Positions 16,917 to 25,381 of a stretch of DNA of 56,472 nt are shown here, one piece after another (within the stretch, counting starts at the first letter, position 1; each line of letters begins with the position of its first letter). Both the position numbers and the translations under genes were made by a program. The notes below the pieces were generated by a model. It saw nothing but the letters and a program-made list of their open reading frames with translations. It ran no database searches and was not told where the DNA came from. Source of the stretch: Saccharothrix longispora (lineage in GTDB: Bacteria > Actinomycetota > Actinomycetes > Mycobacteriales > Pseudonocardiaceae); assembly GCF_030852425.1 (NCBI RefSeq), contig NZ_NSDM01000027.1, forward strand, positions 1 through 56,472, in the 5' to 3' direction.

Positions 16917-17127
16917 GAGTCCAACCCCCAAACCCCGAGAGTCGTAAGCCCAGCCCGCGCGAGTCGTACGTCCAGCCCCGGCGAGTCGTAAGTTCGGGCG
17001 CCCCGTGCCGAACACTCGTGCCGCCGAGCGCGAAAGCCCAGGACCTCCGAAGTCACGACTCGGGGGTCCTGGGCTTACGACTCGCGGAGCCTGGGCTTAC
17101 GACTCGCCCGGGCTGGGCTTACGACTC
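16917..17127. repeat. Composite array: four direct and four inverted 22-bp repeats
   Basis: GAGTCG-type units start at 16917, 16939, 16961 and 16983, exactly 22 bp apart (the first is degenerate). After a spacer of about 50 bp the complementary CGACTC units end at 17061, 17083, 17105 and 17127, again exactly 22 bp apart. The core is GAGTCGTAAGCCCAGCCC. The halves can pair into a long cruciform or RNA hairpin. The array fills the ftsZ-pgeF space and stops five bases before the ftsZ stop codon. It has no unique spacers, so it is not CRISPR. Confidence 0.9.
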
Positions 17128-17132
17128 GCGGG

Positions 17133-18452
17133 TCAGCGGCGCATGAAGGGGGGGACGTCCACCTCGTCGTCGGGGTCGTCGGTCACCGGGACGGCGCGGT
17201 TCGGGAGGGTTCCCGAGGTGCCGCCCTGGAGGCCCGGGGACAGCGAGCGGGGTCCGGTGGGCTGCGGTGCCGAGTACGGCGACTGGCCGTTGCCCTGGAC
17301 GGGCTGGGGCTGCTGCGGCACGACGGTGCGCTGCGGCACGACCGGGGGCTGCTGCTCCACGGGCGCGACGGGGGGCGGCGGCGGCTGCACGGCGGGCGGC
17401 GGGGGCTGCTGGGGCGCGGACAGCTCGCCGGCGGTCGCCGTGGCGACCGGGTTGCCGCGGGCGGGACCGGCCAGCGCCTGCGGCTCCAGCTTCTTGTGCG
17501 TCGGCCCACCGCTGTCGAACCCTGCCGCGATCACCGTCACCCGCACCTCGTCGCCGAGCGAGTCGTCGATGACCGTGCCGAAGATGATGTTCGCGTCGGG
17601 GTGCGCGGCCTCCTGGACCAGCGACGCCGACTCGTTGATCTCGAACAGCCCGAGGTCGCTGCCGCCGGCGATCGACAGCAGCACGCCGTGCGCGCCCTCC
17701 ATCGACGCTTCCAGCAGCGGCGAGTTGATGGCCTTCTGCGCAGCCGTCACGGCTCTGCCCTCGCCGCGCGCCGAGCCGATGCCCATCAGGGCGCTGCCCG
17801 CCCCGGACATCACGGACTTCACGTCGGCGAAGTCGAGGTTGATCAGACCGGGGGTGGTGATGAGGTCGGTGATGCCCTGGACACCGGACAACAGCACCTC
17901 GTCCGCCGAGCGGAACGCGTCCATCAGCGAGACACCGATGTCGCCGAGCTGGAGCAGCCGGTCGTTCGGGATCACGATGAGCGTGTCGCACTCGTTGCGC
18001 AGGGCCTGGATGCCCTCCTCGGCCTGCTTGGCGCGGCGCTTGCCCTCGAACGAGAAGGGCCGCGTCACGACGCCGATGGTGAGCGCGCCGAGCTTGCGGG
18101 CGATGGAGGCGACGACGGGCGCGCCGCCGGTCCCCGTGCCACCGCCCTCGCCGGCGGTCACGAAGACCATGTCGGCGCCCTTGAGGACCTCTTCGATCTC
18201 CTCGCGGTGGTCTTCTGCGGCCTTGTGGCCGACTTCCGGGTTGGCGCCTGCTCCGAGACCGCGGGTGAGTTCGCGGCCGATGTCGAGCTTCACGTCGGCG
18301 TCCGACATCAGCAGAGCCTGGGCGTCGGTGTTCACCGCGATGAACTCGACGCCCTTGAGCCCGACCTCGATCATGCGGTTGACGGCGTTCACGCCGCCAC
18401 CGCCGATGCCGACGACCTTTATCACCGCGAGGTAGTTGTGCGGGGGCGTCAT
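17133..18452 (-). CDS. ftsZ: Cell division tubulin homologue FtsZ
   Basis: A 439-residue GTPase forming the Z-ring. The tubulin signature GGGTGTG is at residues 103-109 and the catalytic T7 loop is NLDFADVKSVM. After the globular domain (to about 315) comes a disordered linker unusually rich in Pro and Gln. The C-terminal peptide DDEVDVPPFMRR is the SepF/FtsW docking site. Start is ATG at 18452 with GGAAGG upstream. It is separated from ftsQ by an inserted DinB-fold gene and has about 200 bp of its own upstream region. Confidence 0.98.
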   Translation of the reverse strand: MTPPHNYLAVIKVVGIGGGGVNAVNRMIEVGLKGVEFIAVNTDAQALLMSDADVKLDIGRELTRGLGAGANPEVGHKAAEDHREEIEEVLKGADMVFVTAGEGGGTGTGGAPVVASIARKLGALTIGVVTRPFSFEGKRRAKQAEEGIQALRNECDTLIVIPNDRLLQLGDIGVSLMDAFRSADEVLLSGVQGITDLITTPGLINLDFADVKSVMSGAGSALMGIGSARGEGRAVTAAQKAINSPLLEASMEGAHGVLLSIAGGSDLGLFEINESASLVQEAAHPDANIIFGTVIDDSLGDEVRVTVIAAGFDSGGPTHKKLEPQALAGPARGNPVATATAGELSAPQQPPPPAVQPPPPPVAPVEQQPPVVPQRTVVPQQPQPVQGNGQSPYSAPQPTGPRSLSPGLQGGTSGTLPNRAVPVTDDPDDEVDVPPFMRR

Positions 18453-18544
18453 CGGTCCGCCTTCCTGATCGTGTCCGTGCTCATGTGCTGGAGTGGATGA
18501 CCACCGGTGTCACAGCCCGGACGGAACTCCACCCGGATTGAAAC

Positions 18545-18573
18545 CCTCAACCAGAGGTCAAGAGTTGTGTCAA
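18545..18573 (-). promoter_or_regulatory. Putative ftsZ promoter region
   Basis: On the minus strand two -35-like hexamers, TTGACA (18573-18568) and TTGACC (18561-18556), lie 12 bp apart about 100-120 bases before ftsZ. Neither has a strong TANNNT partner at 17-18 bp, so this is a weak call. Multiple promoters upstream of ftsZ are known in Streptomyces. Confidence 0.35.
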
Positions 18574-18661
18574 CCCCGTATGTTCCTGCTGGACGTTATG
18601 CACCATGAATGCCTCGGTCCAGCAGCCACGCCGTGTTGTGTCCTGACCGGGTGAGCAGTCA

Positions 18662-19174
18662 CTACTCGCCGATCGTCCCGTCGAGCAGCTCCCGCACCGC
18701 GTCCAGGTGCCCCGCGTGCCGACCCGTTTCCTCGATCATGTGGATCAGCACCCAGCGCACGGAAAGGCGTTCGTCACCCCGGAACGCCACCTCGTGGTCG
18801 AGGTCGAGTCCCGCGACGAGCTCCCGACTCGCCGTGCACTCCGCAGCGTAGTCGGCGAGCAATCCCGAGATCGTCTCGCCCGGCTCGACTCGCCAGTCCG
18901 CGTCCGGGTCCTCCTGCGTGTAGGGGGCCTTGCTCGGCTCGCCGGCCAGCGCCACCCGGAACCAGTAGTTCTCCACCCACCGCAGGTGCTTGACGATGCC
19001 CGCGGCCGTGGTGAGCTGCGAGGGGAGCACGGGACGCGCCGCGTCCTCGTCGCCCAGGCCACGGCACTTGTGCTCGATCGTGCCGCGCAGGAAGTCGAGG
19101 AAGGAGCACACGAGGGTCCGCTCGTCACCGGAGAACGGCACGTCGACGCGGTTGTCGGTCTTCTCACTGCCCAT
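18662..19174 (-). CDS. DinB-fold protein (DUF664 type) inserted in the dcw cluster
   Basis: A 170-residue four-helix-bundle protein of the DinB/YfiT-like superfamily. The typical metal-binding histidines are seen in AAGIVKHLRWVENYWF, SVRWVLIHMIEETGRHAGHLD. Members often bind a divalent metal and some use mycothiol or bacillithiol as co-substrate. This DinB is unrelated to DNA polymerase IV. It lies between ftsQ (78 bases) and ftsZ, where most actinobacteria have no gene. A transferase or detoxification role is possible; a division role is not implied. Confidence 0.85.
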   Translation of the reverse strand: MGSEKTDNRVDVPFSGDERTLVCSFLDFLRGTIEHKCRGLGDEDAARPVLPSQLTTAAGIVKHLRWVENYWFRVALAGEPSKAPYTQEDPDADWRVEPGETISGLLADYAAECTASRELVAGLDLDHEVAFRGDERLSVRWVLIHMIEETGRHAGHLDAVRELLDGTIGE

Positions 19175-19252
19175 GGGGCGCGAGTATCGACGGCCGGGCG
19201 ACGCGCGACGACCGACTTTTCCCCTTCAAACCCGTTCGGGGTGTGGGGGTTT

Positions 19253-19987
19253 TCACTCCGGCCCGTCGGACACGGTCGGCAGTTCGGGGCTGGAGACGTC
19301 GAACACCGTGCCGTTCCGGGTGAGCAGGACGTCGAGCACGGCGGCCTTGCGGGGAGTGTCCTCCGGCGAGCCCCAGCGGACCTCGCGCCCCTCGGAGAGG
19401 GTGAGCCGGATGTCGGCCGGCGACCCGGCCCGCACGAGCGACACCTCCCGGCGCAGCGACTCGGGCACGGCCGTCAGCACGCTCACGGCGGCGGCCACCG
19501 CGTTCGGCTGCGCGGTCAGCTCGGGCACGCCGTCGGGCGGCGACGCCACGACGGCGTAGTCGAGCCCGGTCGCGTCGACCAGGTGCGCGCCGTCCGCGGC
19601 CTTCACCACGGCGACCGGCTCGCGCTCGTCCACGGTGAGCCGCACCGTGGACGGCAGCACGCGCTCCACGGTCACCCCGGCGACCCGGGGCAACCGGTGG
19701 ACGCGGTCGGCGACGGCCCGGGTGTCGAGCTGCACGAGCGGCGTGCCCTCGTCGATCGCGGCGACCTCGCGGACCTGCGCCTCGGTGAGGTCCACCACAC
19801 CGGCGACCTCGACCTCGCGGACGCCGAGCGCGGGCGTGAACCAGACCGTCACGACGAAGGCCGTGACGCCGACCAGGACGAGGATCGCGACCAGTCTCCT
19901 GCGCAGCACCGTGCGCCGGGACGGGCCGCGCGACGGGCGTCGCCGTGCGGCGGGGGCCGGGCGACGACGCGCCGTCCGCGTGCTCAC
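19253..19987 (-). CDS. ftsQ: Cell division protein FtsQ
   Basis: A 244-residue bitopic membrane protein. A highly basic cytoplasmic tail (about 28 residues, Arg-rich) precedes one membrane helix (about 29-50), then the POTRA domain (VREVEVAGVVDLTEAQVREVA) and the FtsQ beta domain (LPRVAGVTVERVLPSTVRLTVDEREPVA). It links the Z-ring with septal FtsW-FtsI through FtsL and FtsB. The GTG start overlaps murC as GTGA. Confidence 0.95.
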   Translation of the reverse strand: MSTRTARRRPAPAARRRPSRGPSRRTVLRRRLVAILVLVGVTAFVVTVWFTPALGVREVEVAGVVDLTEAQVREVAAIDEGTPLVQLDTRAVADRVHRLPRVAGVTVERVLPSTVRLTVDEREPVAVVKAADGAHLVDATGLDYAVVASPPDGVPELTAQPNAVAAAVSVLTAVPESLRREVSLVRAGSPADIRLTLSEGREVRWGSPEDTPRKAAVLDVLLTRNGTVFDVSSPELPTVSDGPE

Positions 19988-21381
19988 GACCGATCCAGCT
20001 CCCCGACGATCTCCGGGCCGAGCATCGTCACGTCGCCCGCGCCCATGGTGACGACCAGGTCGCCGTCCGACACGAGCCCCTTCACCAGCGCGGGCACCCG
20101 GTCGAACGACGGCTCGTAGTGGACCTTCCCCACGTCCAGCGCCACCTTCCCGGCCACCAGCGCGCCGGTGACGCCCGGCTCCGGGTCCTCGCGCGCGCCG
20201 TAGACGTCGAGCACGACGACCTCGTCGGCCAGGCCCAGCGCGGCGCCGAACTCGTCGGCGAACAGCCGGGTCCGCGAGTACAGGTGCGGCTGGAACACCA
20301 CGACCAGCTTGCCCTCCCCCGCCACCGGGCGGGCGGCGGTGAGCTGCGCGGCCACCTCGGTGGGGTGGTGGGCGTAGTCGTCGTAGACCCGCACGCCGCC
20401 CGCGCGGCCCTTGAACTCGAAGCGGCGGCGCACCCCGCCGAACGCGGCCAGGCCCTCCAGCACGCCCGCGCGGTCCGCGCCCAGCTCCAGCGCGGCGACC
20501 AGCGCGGCGACCGCGTTGCCCGCCATGTGCTCGCCGGGCACGGAGACGCGGACCTCCACGACCTCGCCGTCGACCTCGACCTTGGCCAGGCCGCCGCCCT
20601 CGTGCGGCCGGTGGTCGACCAGGCGGGCCGAGCCGGGGCCGGTGGCCGTGCGGCCGTAGGGGCGGACCCGGATGCCGAGCTTCGCGGCCCGTTCGGCCAG
20701 CGCCGCCGCGCCCGGGTCGTCCGCGCACGCCACGAGCACGCCGTCGGGCCGGATGCGTTCCAGGAACGCGTCGAACACCGCCGTGTAGGCCTCGACGGTG
20801 CCGTGGTGGTCCAGGTGGTCGGCCTCGACGTTGGTCACCACCGCGATCGACGGCGCGAAGTGCAGGAACGAGCCGTCGCTCTCGTCGGCCTCGGCGACGA
20901 ACACGCCGCCGGAGCCCTGGTGGGCGTTCGCACCCGACTCGTTCAGGTCGCCGCCGATGGCGAACGACGGGTCGAGCCGGCAGTGCTGGAGCGCCACGGT
21001 GAGCATCGAGGTGGTCGACGTCTTGCCGTGCGTGCCGGCGACGCAGACCACCCGGTGGTCCTCCATCAGCGCGGCCAGCGCCTCGGCGCGCCGCAGCACG
21101 GTCACGCCGCGCTCGCGGGCGGCGACCAGCTCGGGGTTGTCCGCGCGGATCGCGGTGGACACCACGACGGCCGTGGGGCCGCCGTCGAGCTGGTCGAGGT
21201 TCGCGCCGTCGTGGCCGACCGCGATGGCCGCGCCCTGCGCGCGCAGGGCGAGCACCGTGCGCGAGTCCTTGGCGTCGGAGCCGGAGACCCGCGCCCCGCG
21301 GGCGAGGAGGATGCGCGCGATGCCGCTCATGCCGGCGCCGCCGATGCCGACCAGGTGGACCCGGTCCAGGACGTCGTTCAC
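19984..21381 (-). CDS. murC: UDP-N-acetylmuramate-L-alanine ligase
   Basis: A 465-residue ATP-dependent ligase adding the first amino acid to UDP-MurNAc. The N-terminal Rossmann part has VGIGGAGMSGIARILL, the P-loop GTHGKTST is at 116-123, and the central motifs EADESDGSF, NVEADHLDHH and DDYAHHPTE are all present. The GTG at 21381 overlaps the murG stop codon as GTGA. The frame remains open for 2.5 kb upstream, but that is only a shadow of murG and ftsW. Confidence 0.97.
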   Translation of the reverse strand: MNDVLDRVHLVGIGGAGMSGIARILLARGARVSGSDAKDSRTVLALRAQGAAIAVGHDGANLDQLDGGPTAVVVSTAIRADNPELVAARERGVTVLRRAEALAALMEDHRVVCVAGTHGKTSTTSMLTVALQHCRLDPSFAIGGDLNESGANAHQGSGGVFVAEADESDGSFLHFAPSIAVVTNVEADHLDHHGTVEAYTAVFDAFLERIRPDGVLVACADDPGAAALAERAAKLGIRVRPYGRTATGPGSARLVDHRPHEGGGLAKVEVDGEVVEVRVSVPGEHMAGNAVAALVAALELGADRAGVLEGLAAFGGVRRRFEFKGRAGGVRVYDDYAHHPTEVAAQLTAARPVAGEGKLVVVFQPHLYSRTRLFADEFGAALGLADEVVVLDVYGAREDPEPGVTGALVAGKVALDVGKVHYEPSFDRVPALVKGLVSDGDLVVTMGAGDVTMLGPEIVGELDRS

Positions 21382-22481
21382 TTCCCGACCACCTCCAGGA
21401 CGATGCGGGCCAGCACCTCGTCGGCCTCGCGGTGACCGGTGCTCAGCGTCGCGGTGGTCATGGCGGCCAGCCGGTTGCGGTCCGCCACCAGCGGCACCAC
21501 GGTGCCCGCGACCCACTCGGGGGTGAGCTGCTCGTCGGGGACCAGCAGGCCGCCGCCCACCGAGACGACGGGGTTCGCGTTGAGCGCCTGCTCGCCGTTG
21601 CCGTGCGGCAGCGGCACGAACACCGCGGGCAGGCCGACGGCGGACACCTCCGCCACCGTCATCGCGCCCGAGCGGCACAGCACCGCGTCGGCCGCCGCGT
21701 AGGCGAGGTCCATCCGCTCCAGGTACGGCACCGGCACGTACGGCGGCGCGCCCGGCACCGACTGCACGGCGACGGTGTTCTTCGGGCCGTGCGCGTGCAG
21801 CACGCCGATGCCGGCCTGCGCGAACGCGGGCGCGGCGGCCGAGACGGCGTTGTTGATCGACCGCGCGCCCTGGGAGCCGCCGAACACCAGCAGCACCGGC
21901 GCGGTGGGGTGCAGCCCGAAGTGGGCGCGGGCCTGCTGCCGCAGCGCGGCCCGGTCGAGCGAGGTGATCGAGTGGCGCAGCGGGATGCCGATGACCTCGG
22001 CGTCGGCCAGGCCCGAGTCGGGCACGGCCGCGGCGACGCGCTCGGCGAACTTCGCGCCCACCTTGTTCGCCAGGCCTGCCTTGGCGTTGGCCTCGTGCAC
22101 CACGATCGGCACCCTGCCGCGGGCGGCGAGGTAGGCGGGCAGGGCCACGTAGCCGCCGAAGCCGACCACCACGTCCGCGCGCACCCGGTCCAGGACCTCC
22201 CGGGTGTGCTTGACCGCGCCGCGCACCCGCAGCGGGAGCTTGAGCAGGTCCGGCGTGGGCTTGCGGGGCATCGGCACCGGCGGGATCAGCTCCAGCGGGT
22301 AGCCGCGGGCGGGCACGAGCCTGCTCTCCAACCCGCGCTCCGTGCCGAGCGCGACCACGCGCGCGTCGGGCCGCAGCCGCATGACGGCGTCGGCCAGGGC
22401 CAGTGCGGGCTCGATGTGCCCGGCGGTGCCGCCTCCGGCGACCACCACGCACGGTCCGGCCTGCTGGGGAACCCCGGTCAC
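21378..22481 (-). CDS. murG: Lipid II synthase MurG (GlcNAc transferase)
   Basis: A 367-residue peripheral membrane GT-B glycosyltransferase that turns lipid I into lipid II. The N-terminal G-loop GGGTAGH is at residues 16-22. The second is FGGSQGARSINNAV, and the donor site motif CRSGAMTVAEVSAVGLPAVF is intact. GTG at 22481 has AGGAGG seven bases upstream. The gap to ftsW is 36 bases. Confidence 0.97.
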   Translation of the reverse strand: MTGVPQQAGPCVVVAGGGTAGHIEPALALADAVMRLRPDARVVALGTERGLESRLVPARGYPLELIPPVPMPRKPTPDLLKLPLRVRGAVKHTREVLDRVRADVVVGFGGYVALPAYLAARGRVPIVVHEANAKAGLANKVGAKFAERVAAAVPDSGLADAEVIGIPLRHSITSLDRAALRQQARAHFGLHPTAPVLLVFGGSQGARSINNAVSAAAPAFAQAGIGVLHAHGPKNTVAVQSVPGAPPYVPVPYLERMDLAYAAADAVLCRSGAMTVAEVSAVGLPAVFVPLPHGNGEQALNANPVVSVGGGLLVPDEQLTPEWVAGTVVPLVADRNRLAAMTTATLSTGHREADEVLARIVLEVVGK

Positions 22482-22517
22482 GCACTTCCTCCTCGCGTCG
22501 GTGTACTGCTGTGCCCG

Positions 22518-23960
22518 CTAACGCCCGTCCCTGCGCCGGGACCTCACGTCCCGGTCCTGGCCGGCCTTGCGGGATTCGCGACGACGGTACTCCGACGGCG
22601 GAGCGTGACGGCCGGCCATCCGCCTCTCGTCGACCGGCGGCGGCGCGGCCTTGCGGCTCCTGGGCGGCGTGGAGGGGCGTGAGGGGCGGCGCTTGGGCGG
22701 TGGCTTGTACGCCTCGGGGGCGGGCAGCTTCAGCGCGCCGCCCACCCGGCCCGGCCCCAGCGAGCGCAGCGCGGACACGGCTTCCGGCTCGTGCCGGGCG
22801 CAGCTGGCCAGGATGCCGAACACCACCATCGTCGTGACCACCGACGTGCCGCCGGAGGAGATCATCGGCAGTGTGATGCCGGTGACGGGGAGCAACTGCA
22901 CGACGTAGCCGATGTTGATGGCGGCCTGCGCGACCAGCCACACAGTGAGCGTCGCCGAGACCATCCTGATCCACGGGTCGGTGTTGCGGGCGGCGATGCG
23001 CAGGCCGACCACGGCGAGCAGGGCGAACAGGCCGAGCACCAGCAGGCAGCCGATGAAGCCCAGCTCCTCGCCGATGACCGCGAAGATGAAGTCCGAGTGG
23101 ACGTTGGGCAGGTAGCGCCACTTCGAGCTGCCGTTGGTCAGGCCCTTGCCGAGGAACCCGCCCTCGGCCAGCGCGTAGAGCGCCTGGAGGGCCTGGAGGC
23201 CGGCGCCCTGCGGGTCGGCCTCGGGGTTGAGGAAGGTCTGCACCCGGGCGAGCCGGTAGGTCGCGCCGATGGCCAGCACGACCGCGCTGGTCACCGCGCC
23301 GATGGCGATGACGCCGAACAGCCGCATGGGCGCGCCGACGAACCAGAGCAGGCTCATCAGCACCACACCGAGCGTGATCGTGCCGCCGAGGTCGGGTTGG
23401 AGCATCACCAGGGCGAACACGACCAGCGCCACCGGCACTACGGGCACCAGCAGGTGCCGGTACTGGTCGAGCAGGGCCCGCTTGGTGACCAGCACGTGCG
23501 AGCCCCACAGCGCCAGCGCGAGCTTCGCCGGCTCGATGGGCTGGAACGACACCGGCCCCACCGTGAACCACGACTGCGCGCCGCCCGCGACCGTCCCCAG
23601 TGGAGTCAGGACGAGGCACAGCATGATCACGCAGACGAGCATCGCCATCGTGCTGCCGTGCCGGAACCGGCGCAGCGGGATGCGCAGCACCACCAGGAAC
23701 GCCACCGCGCCCACGCCCACGTACAGCAGCTGCTTCTTGAACACGCTGTACGCGGACGCGCCCTCGGCCACCTCCCCCGGCGCGGACGCCGAGAGCACCA
23801 TGATCAGGCCGAGCACGGTCAGCACGCCGAAGATCGCGAGCAGCAGGTGGAAGTCCGCCAGCGGCCTGCCCAGCCACGCGGTCAGCGACGTGCGCGTCGG
23901 CCGCCGGGGCCGCCTCGGTCGGGCCGCGCGAGCAGCGGGTCGCTGTTCCACCGCAGTCAT
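22518..23960 (-). CDS. ftsW: Septal peptidoglycan polymerase FtsW (SEDS family)
   Basis: A 480-residue polytopic protein with ten membrane segments between about residues 40 and 410. SEDS marks include MLQPDLGGTITL, the loop NPEADPQGAGLQALQALYA with the family's catalytic-aspartate region, and the C-terminal LPVTGITLPMISSGGTS. It polymerises lipid II with FtsI. The cytoplasmic tail of about 80 residues is Pro/Arg-rich, as in actinobacteria where FtsW binds FtsZ. ATG at 23960 is chosen; a GTG at 23984 is an alternative. Confidence 0.96.
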   Translation of the reverse strand: MTAVEQRPAARAARPRRPRRPTRTSLTAWLGRPLADFHLLLAIFGVLTVLGLIMVLSASAPGEVAEGASAYSVFKKQLLYVGVGAVAFLVVLRIPLRRFRHGSTMAMLVCVIMLCLVLTPLGTVAGGAQSWFTVGPVSFQPIEPAKLALALWGSHVLVTKRALLDQYRHLLVPVVPVALVVFALVMLQPDLGGTITLGVVLMSLLWFVGAPMRLFGVIAIGAVTSAVVLAIGATYRLARVQTFLNPEADPQGAGLQALQALYALAEGGFLGKGLTNGSSKWRYLPNVHSDFIFAVIGEELGFIGCLLVLGLFALLAVVGLRIAARNTDPWIRMVSATLTVWLVAQAAINIGYVVQLLPVTGITLPMISSGGTSVVTTMVVFGILASCARHEPEAVSALRSLGPGRVGGALKLPAPEAYKPPPKRRPSRPSTPPRSRKAAPPPVDERRMAGRHAPPSEYRRRESRKAGQDRDVRSRRRDGR

Positions 23961-24021
23961 GCGCCCATCGTCTCCCGCGGGCACGCGGAAAACATGAACA
24001 TCCGCCGCGTGTCGCGCGTGT

Positions 24022-25377
24022 TCAGCTCGTGACCAGCGTCTGCACGGCCTCCGTGAACGCCTGGCCGCGGTGCGCGTAGTCGCTGAACATGTCCATGGAC
24101 GCCGCCGCCGGCGCGAGCACCACGGCGTCGCCCGGCTGCGCCATCGACCGGGCCGCGCGCACCGCGTCGTCCATCGTGGCGCCGTCCAGCACCGCCACCG
24201 GCACCGCCGGCGCGTGCCGGGCCAGCGCCTTCGCGATGACCTCGCGGTCCGCGCCGATCAGCACGGCGCCGCGCATGCGGTGCGCCTCGGCCCGCACGAG
24301 GTCGTCCACCGACGCGCCCTTGAGCAGGCCTCCCGCCACCCACACCACGCTGGGGTGCGACCGCAGCGACGCGGCGGCGGCGTGCGGGTTGGTGGCCTTC
24401 GAGTCGTTCACGTACAGCACGCCGCCGGCGGAGGCGACGACGACCGCGCGGTGCGCGCCCGGCCGGAACGACCGCAGCCCCGCCGCGACGGCCTCGGCGG
24501 GCACGCCGTGCGCGCGGGCCAGTGCCGCGGCGGCCAGGGCGTCGGCCACGCCGGGCGGACCGGCCGGCTGCACGTCGGCGGCCGGCAGCAGCACCGCGTC
24601 CGGCCCGAACGCCCGGTCGACCAGCACGCCGTCGTGCACGCCGAGCTGCCCCTCCTCGGGTGAGGAGAGGGTGAACCCGACGTGCGCCCCGGCGGGCGCG
24701 GCGGCCAGCAGCTCCGCCACCACGGGGTCGTCCACCCCGCCGATCGCGACCCCGCCGGTCAGCACCCCGGCCTTCGCCGCCGCGTACGCGCCGAACGTGC
24801 CGTGCCAGTCCAGGTGGTCCTCGGCGAGGTTCAGCAGCACCCCGGCGAACGGCCGCACCGACGGCGACCAGTGCAACTGGAAGCTCGACAGCTCCACCGC
24901 CAGCACCCGGTGCCCGGCCAGCAGCGCGTCCACGACGGGCAGGCCGACGTTGCCGCACGCCACCGCGTCGATGCCGGCCGCGCGCAGGATCGACTCCAGC
25001 ATGCCGACGGTGGTGGTCTTGCCGTTGGTCCCGGTCACCGCGAGCCACGTCGGCGGGTCGGCCAGCTCCGCGCCCATCCGCCAGGCCAGCTCGACCTCGC
25101 CGATGACCTCGACGCCGGCGGCCCGCGCGGCGACCAGCAGCGGGCTGTCCGGCCGCCACCCGGGGCTGGTCACGACCAGGTCCACGCCGGGCGGCGGCGC
25201 GACCAGGCCGGGCACCAGGTCCACGCCGGGCAGCAGCTGCTCCAGCGCGGCGAGGCGATCGGCGGACCCGTCGGTCACGGTGACCGCCGCGTCCGCCGCC
25301 AGCAGCGCCTCGGCCGCGGAGCGACCGGTCACGCCGGCGCCGGCGACCAGGACGTGGCGTCCCGCGAGGAAGCCCAC
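24022..25377 (-). CDS. murD: UDP-MurNAc-L-alanine-D-glutamate ligase
   Basis: A 451-residue Mur ligase for the second stem residue. The N-terminal nucleotide-binding fold starts VLVAGAGVTGRSAAEAL, the P-loop TGTNGKTTT is at 115-123, and NLAEDHLDWHG and VNDSKATNPHA mark the active site and the conserved Lys/Asn region. GTG at 25377 is four bases beyond the mraY stop, so coupling is likely. The gap to ftsW is 61 bases. Confidence 0.97.
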   Translation of the reverse strand: MGFLAGRHVLVAGAGVTGRSAAEALLAADAAVTVTDGSADRLAALEQLLPGVDLVPGLVAPPPGVDLVVTSPGWRPDSPLLVAARAAGVEVIGEVELAWRMGAELADPPTWLAVTGTNGKTTTVGMLESILRAAGIDAVACGNVGLPVVDALLAGHRVLAVELSSFQLHWSPSVRPFAGVLLNLAEDHLDWHGTFGAYAAAKAGVLTGGVAIGGVDDPVVAELLAAAPAGAHVGFTLSSPEEGQLGVHDGVLVDRAFGPDAVLLPAADVQPAGPPGVADALAAAALARAHGVPAEAVAAGLRSFRPGAHRAVVVASAGGVLYVNDSKATNPHAAAASLRSHPSVVWVAGGLLKGASVDDLVRAEAHRMRGAVLIGADREVIAKALARHAPAVPVAVLDGATMDDAVRAARSMAQPGDAVVLAPAAASMDMFSDYAHRGQAFTEAVQTLVTS

Positions 25378-25381
25378 GGCG

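Noticed and set aside
16895..17056. Longer N-terminus of PgeF starting at 17056
   Set aside because: The added residues are translated repeat array, and the conserved protein begins at the GTG at 16894.
16917..17127. CRISPR array
   Set aside because: The 22-bp units are contiguous with no unique spacers, reverse orientation halfway, and no cas genes are present.
21382..23877. Upstream extension of the murC frame
   Set aside because: The frame stays open across murG and ftsW, but murC is complete from 21381 and the extension matches no protein.
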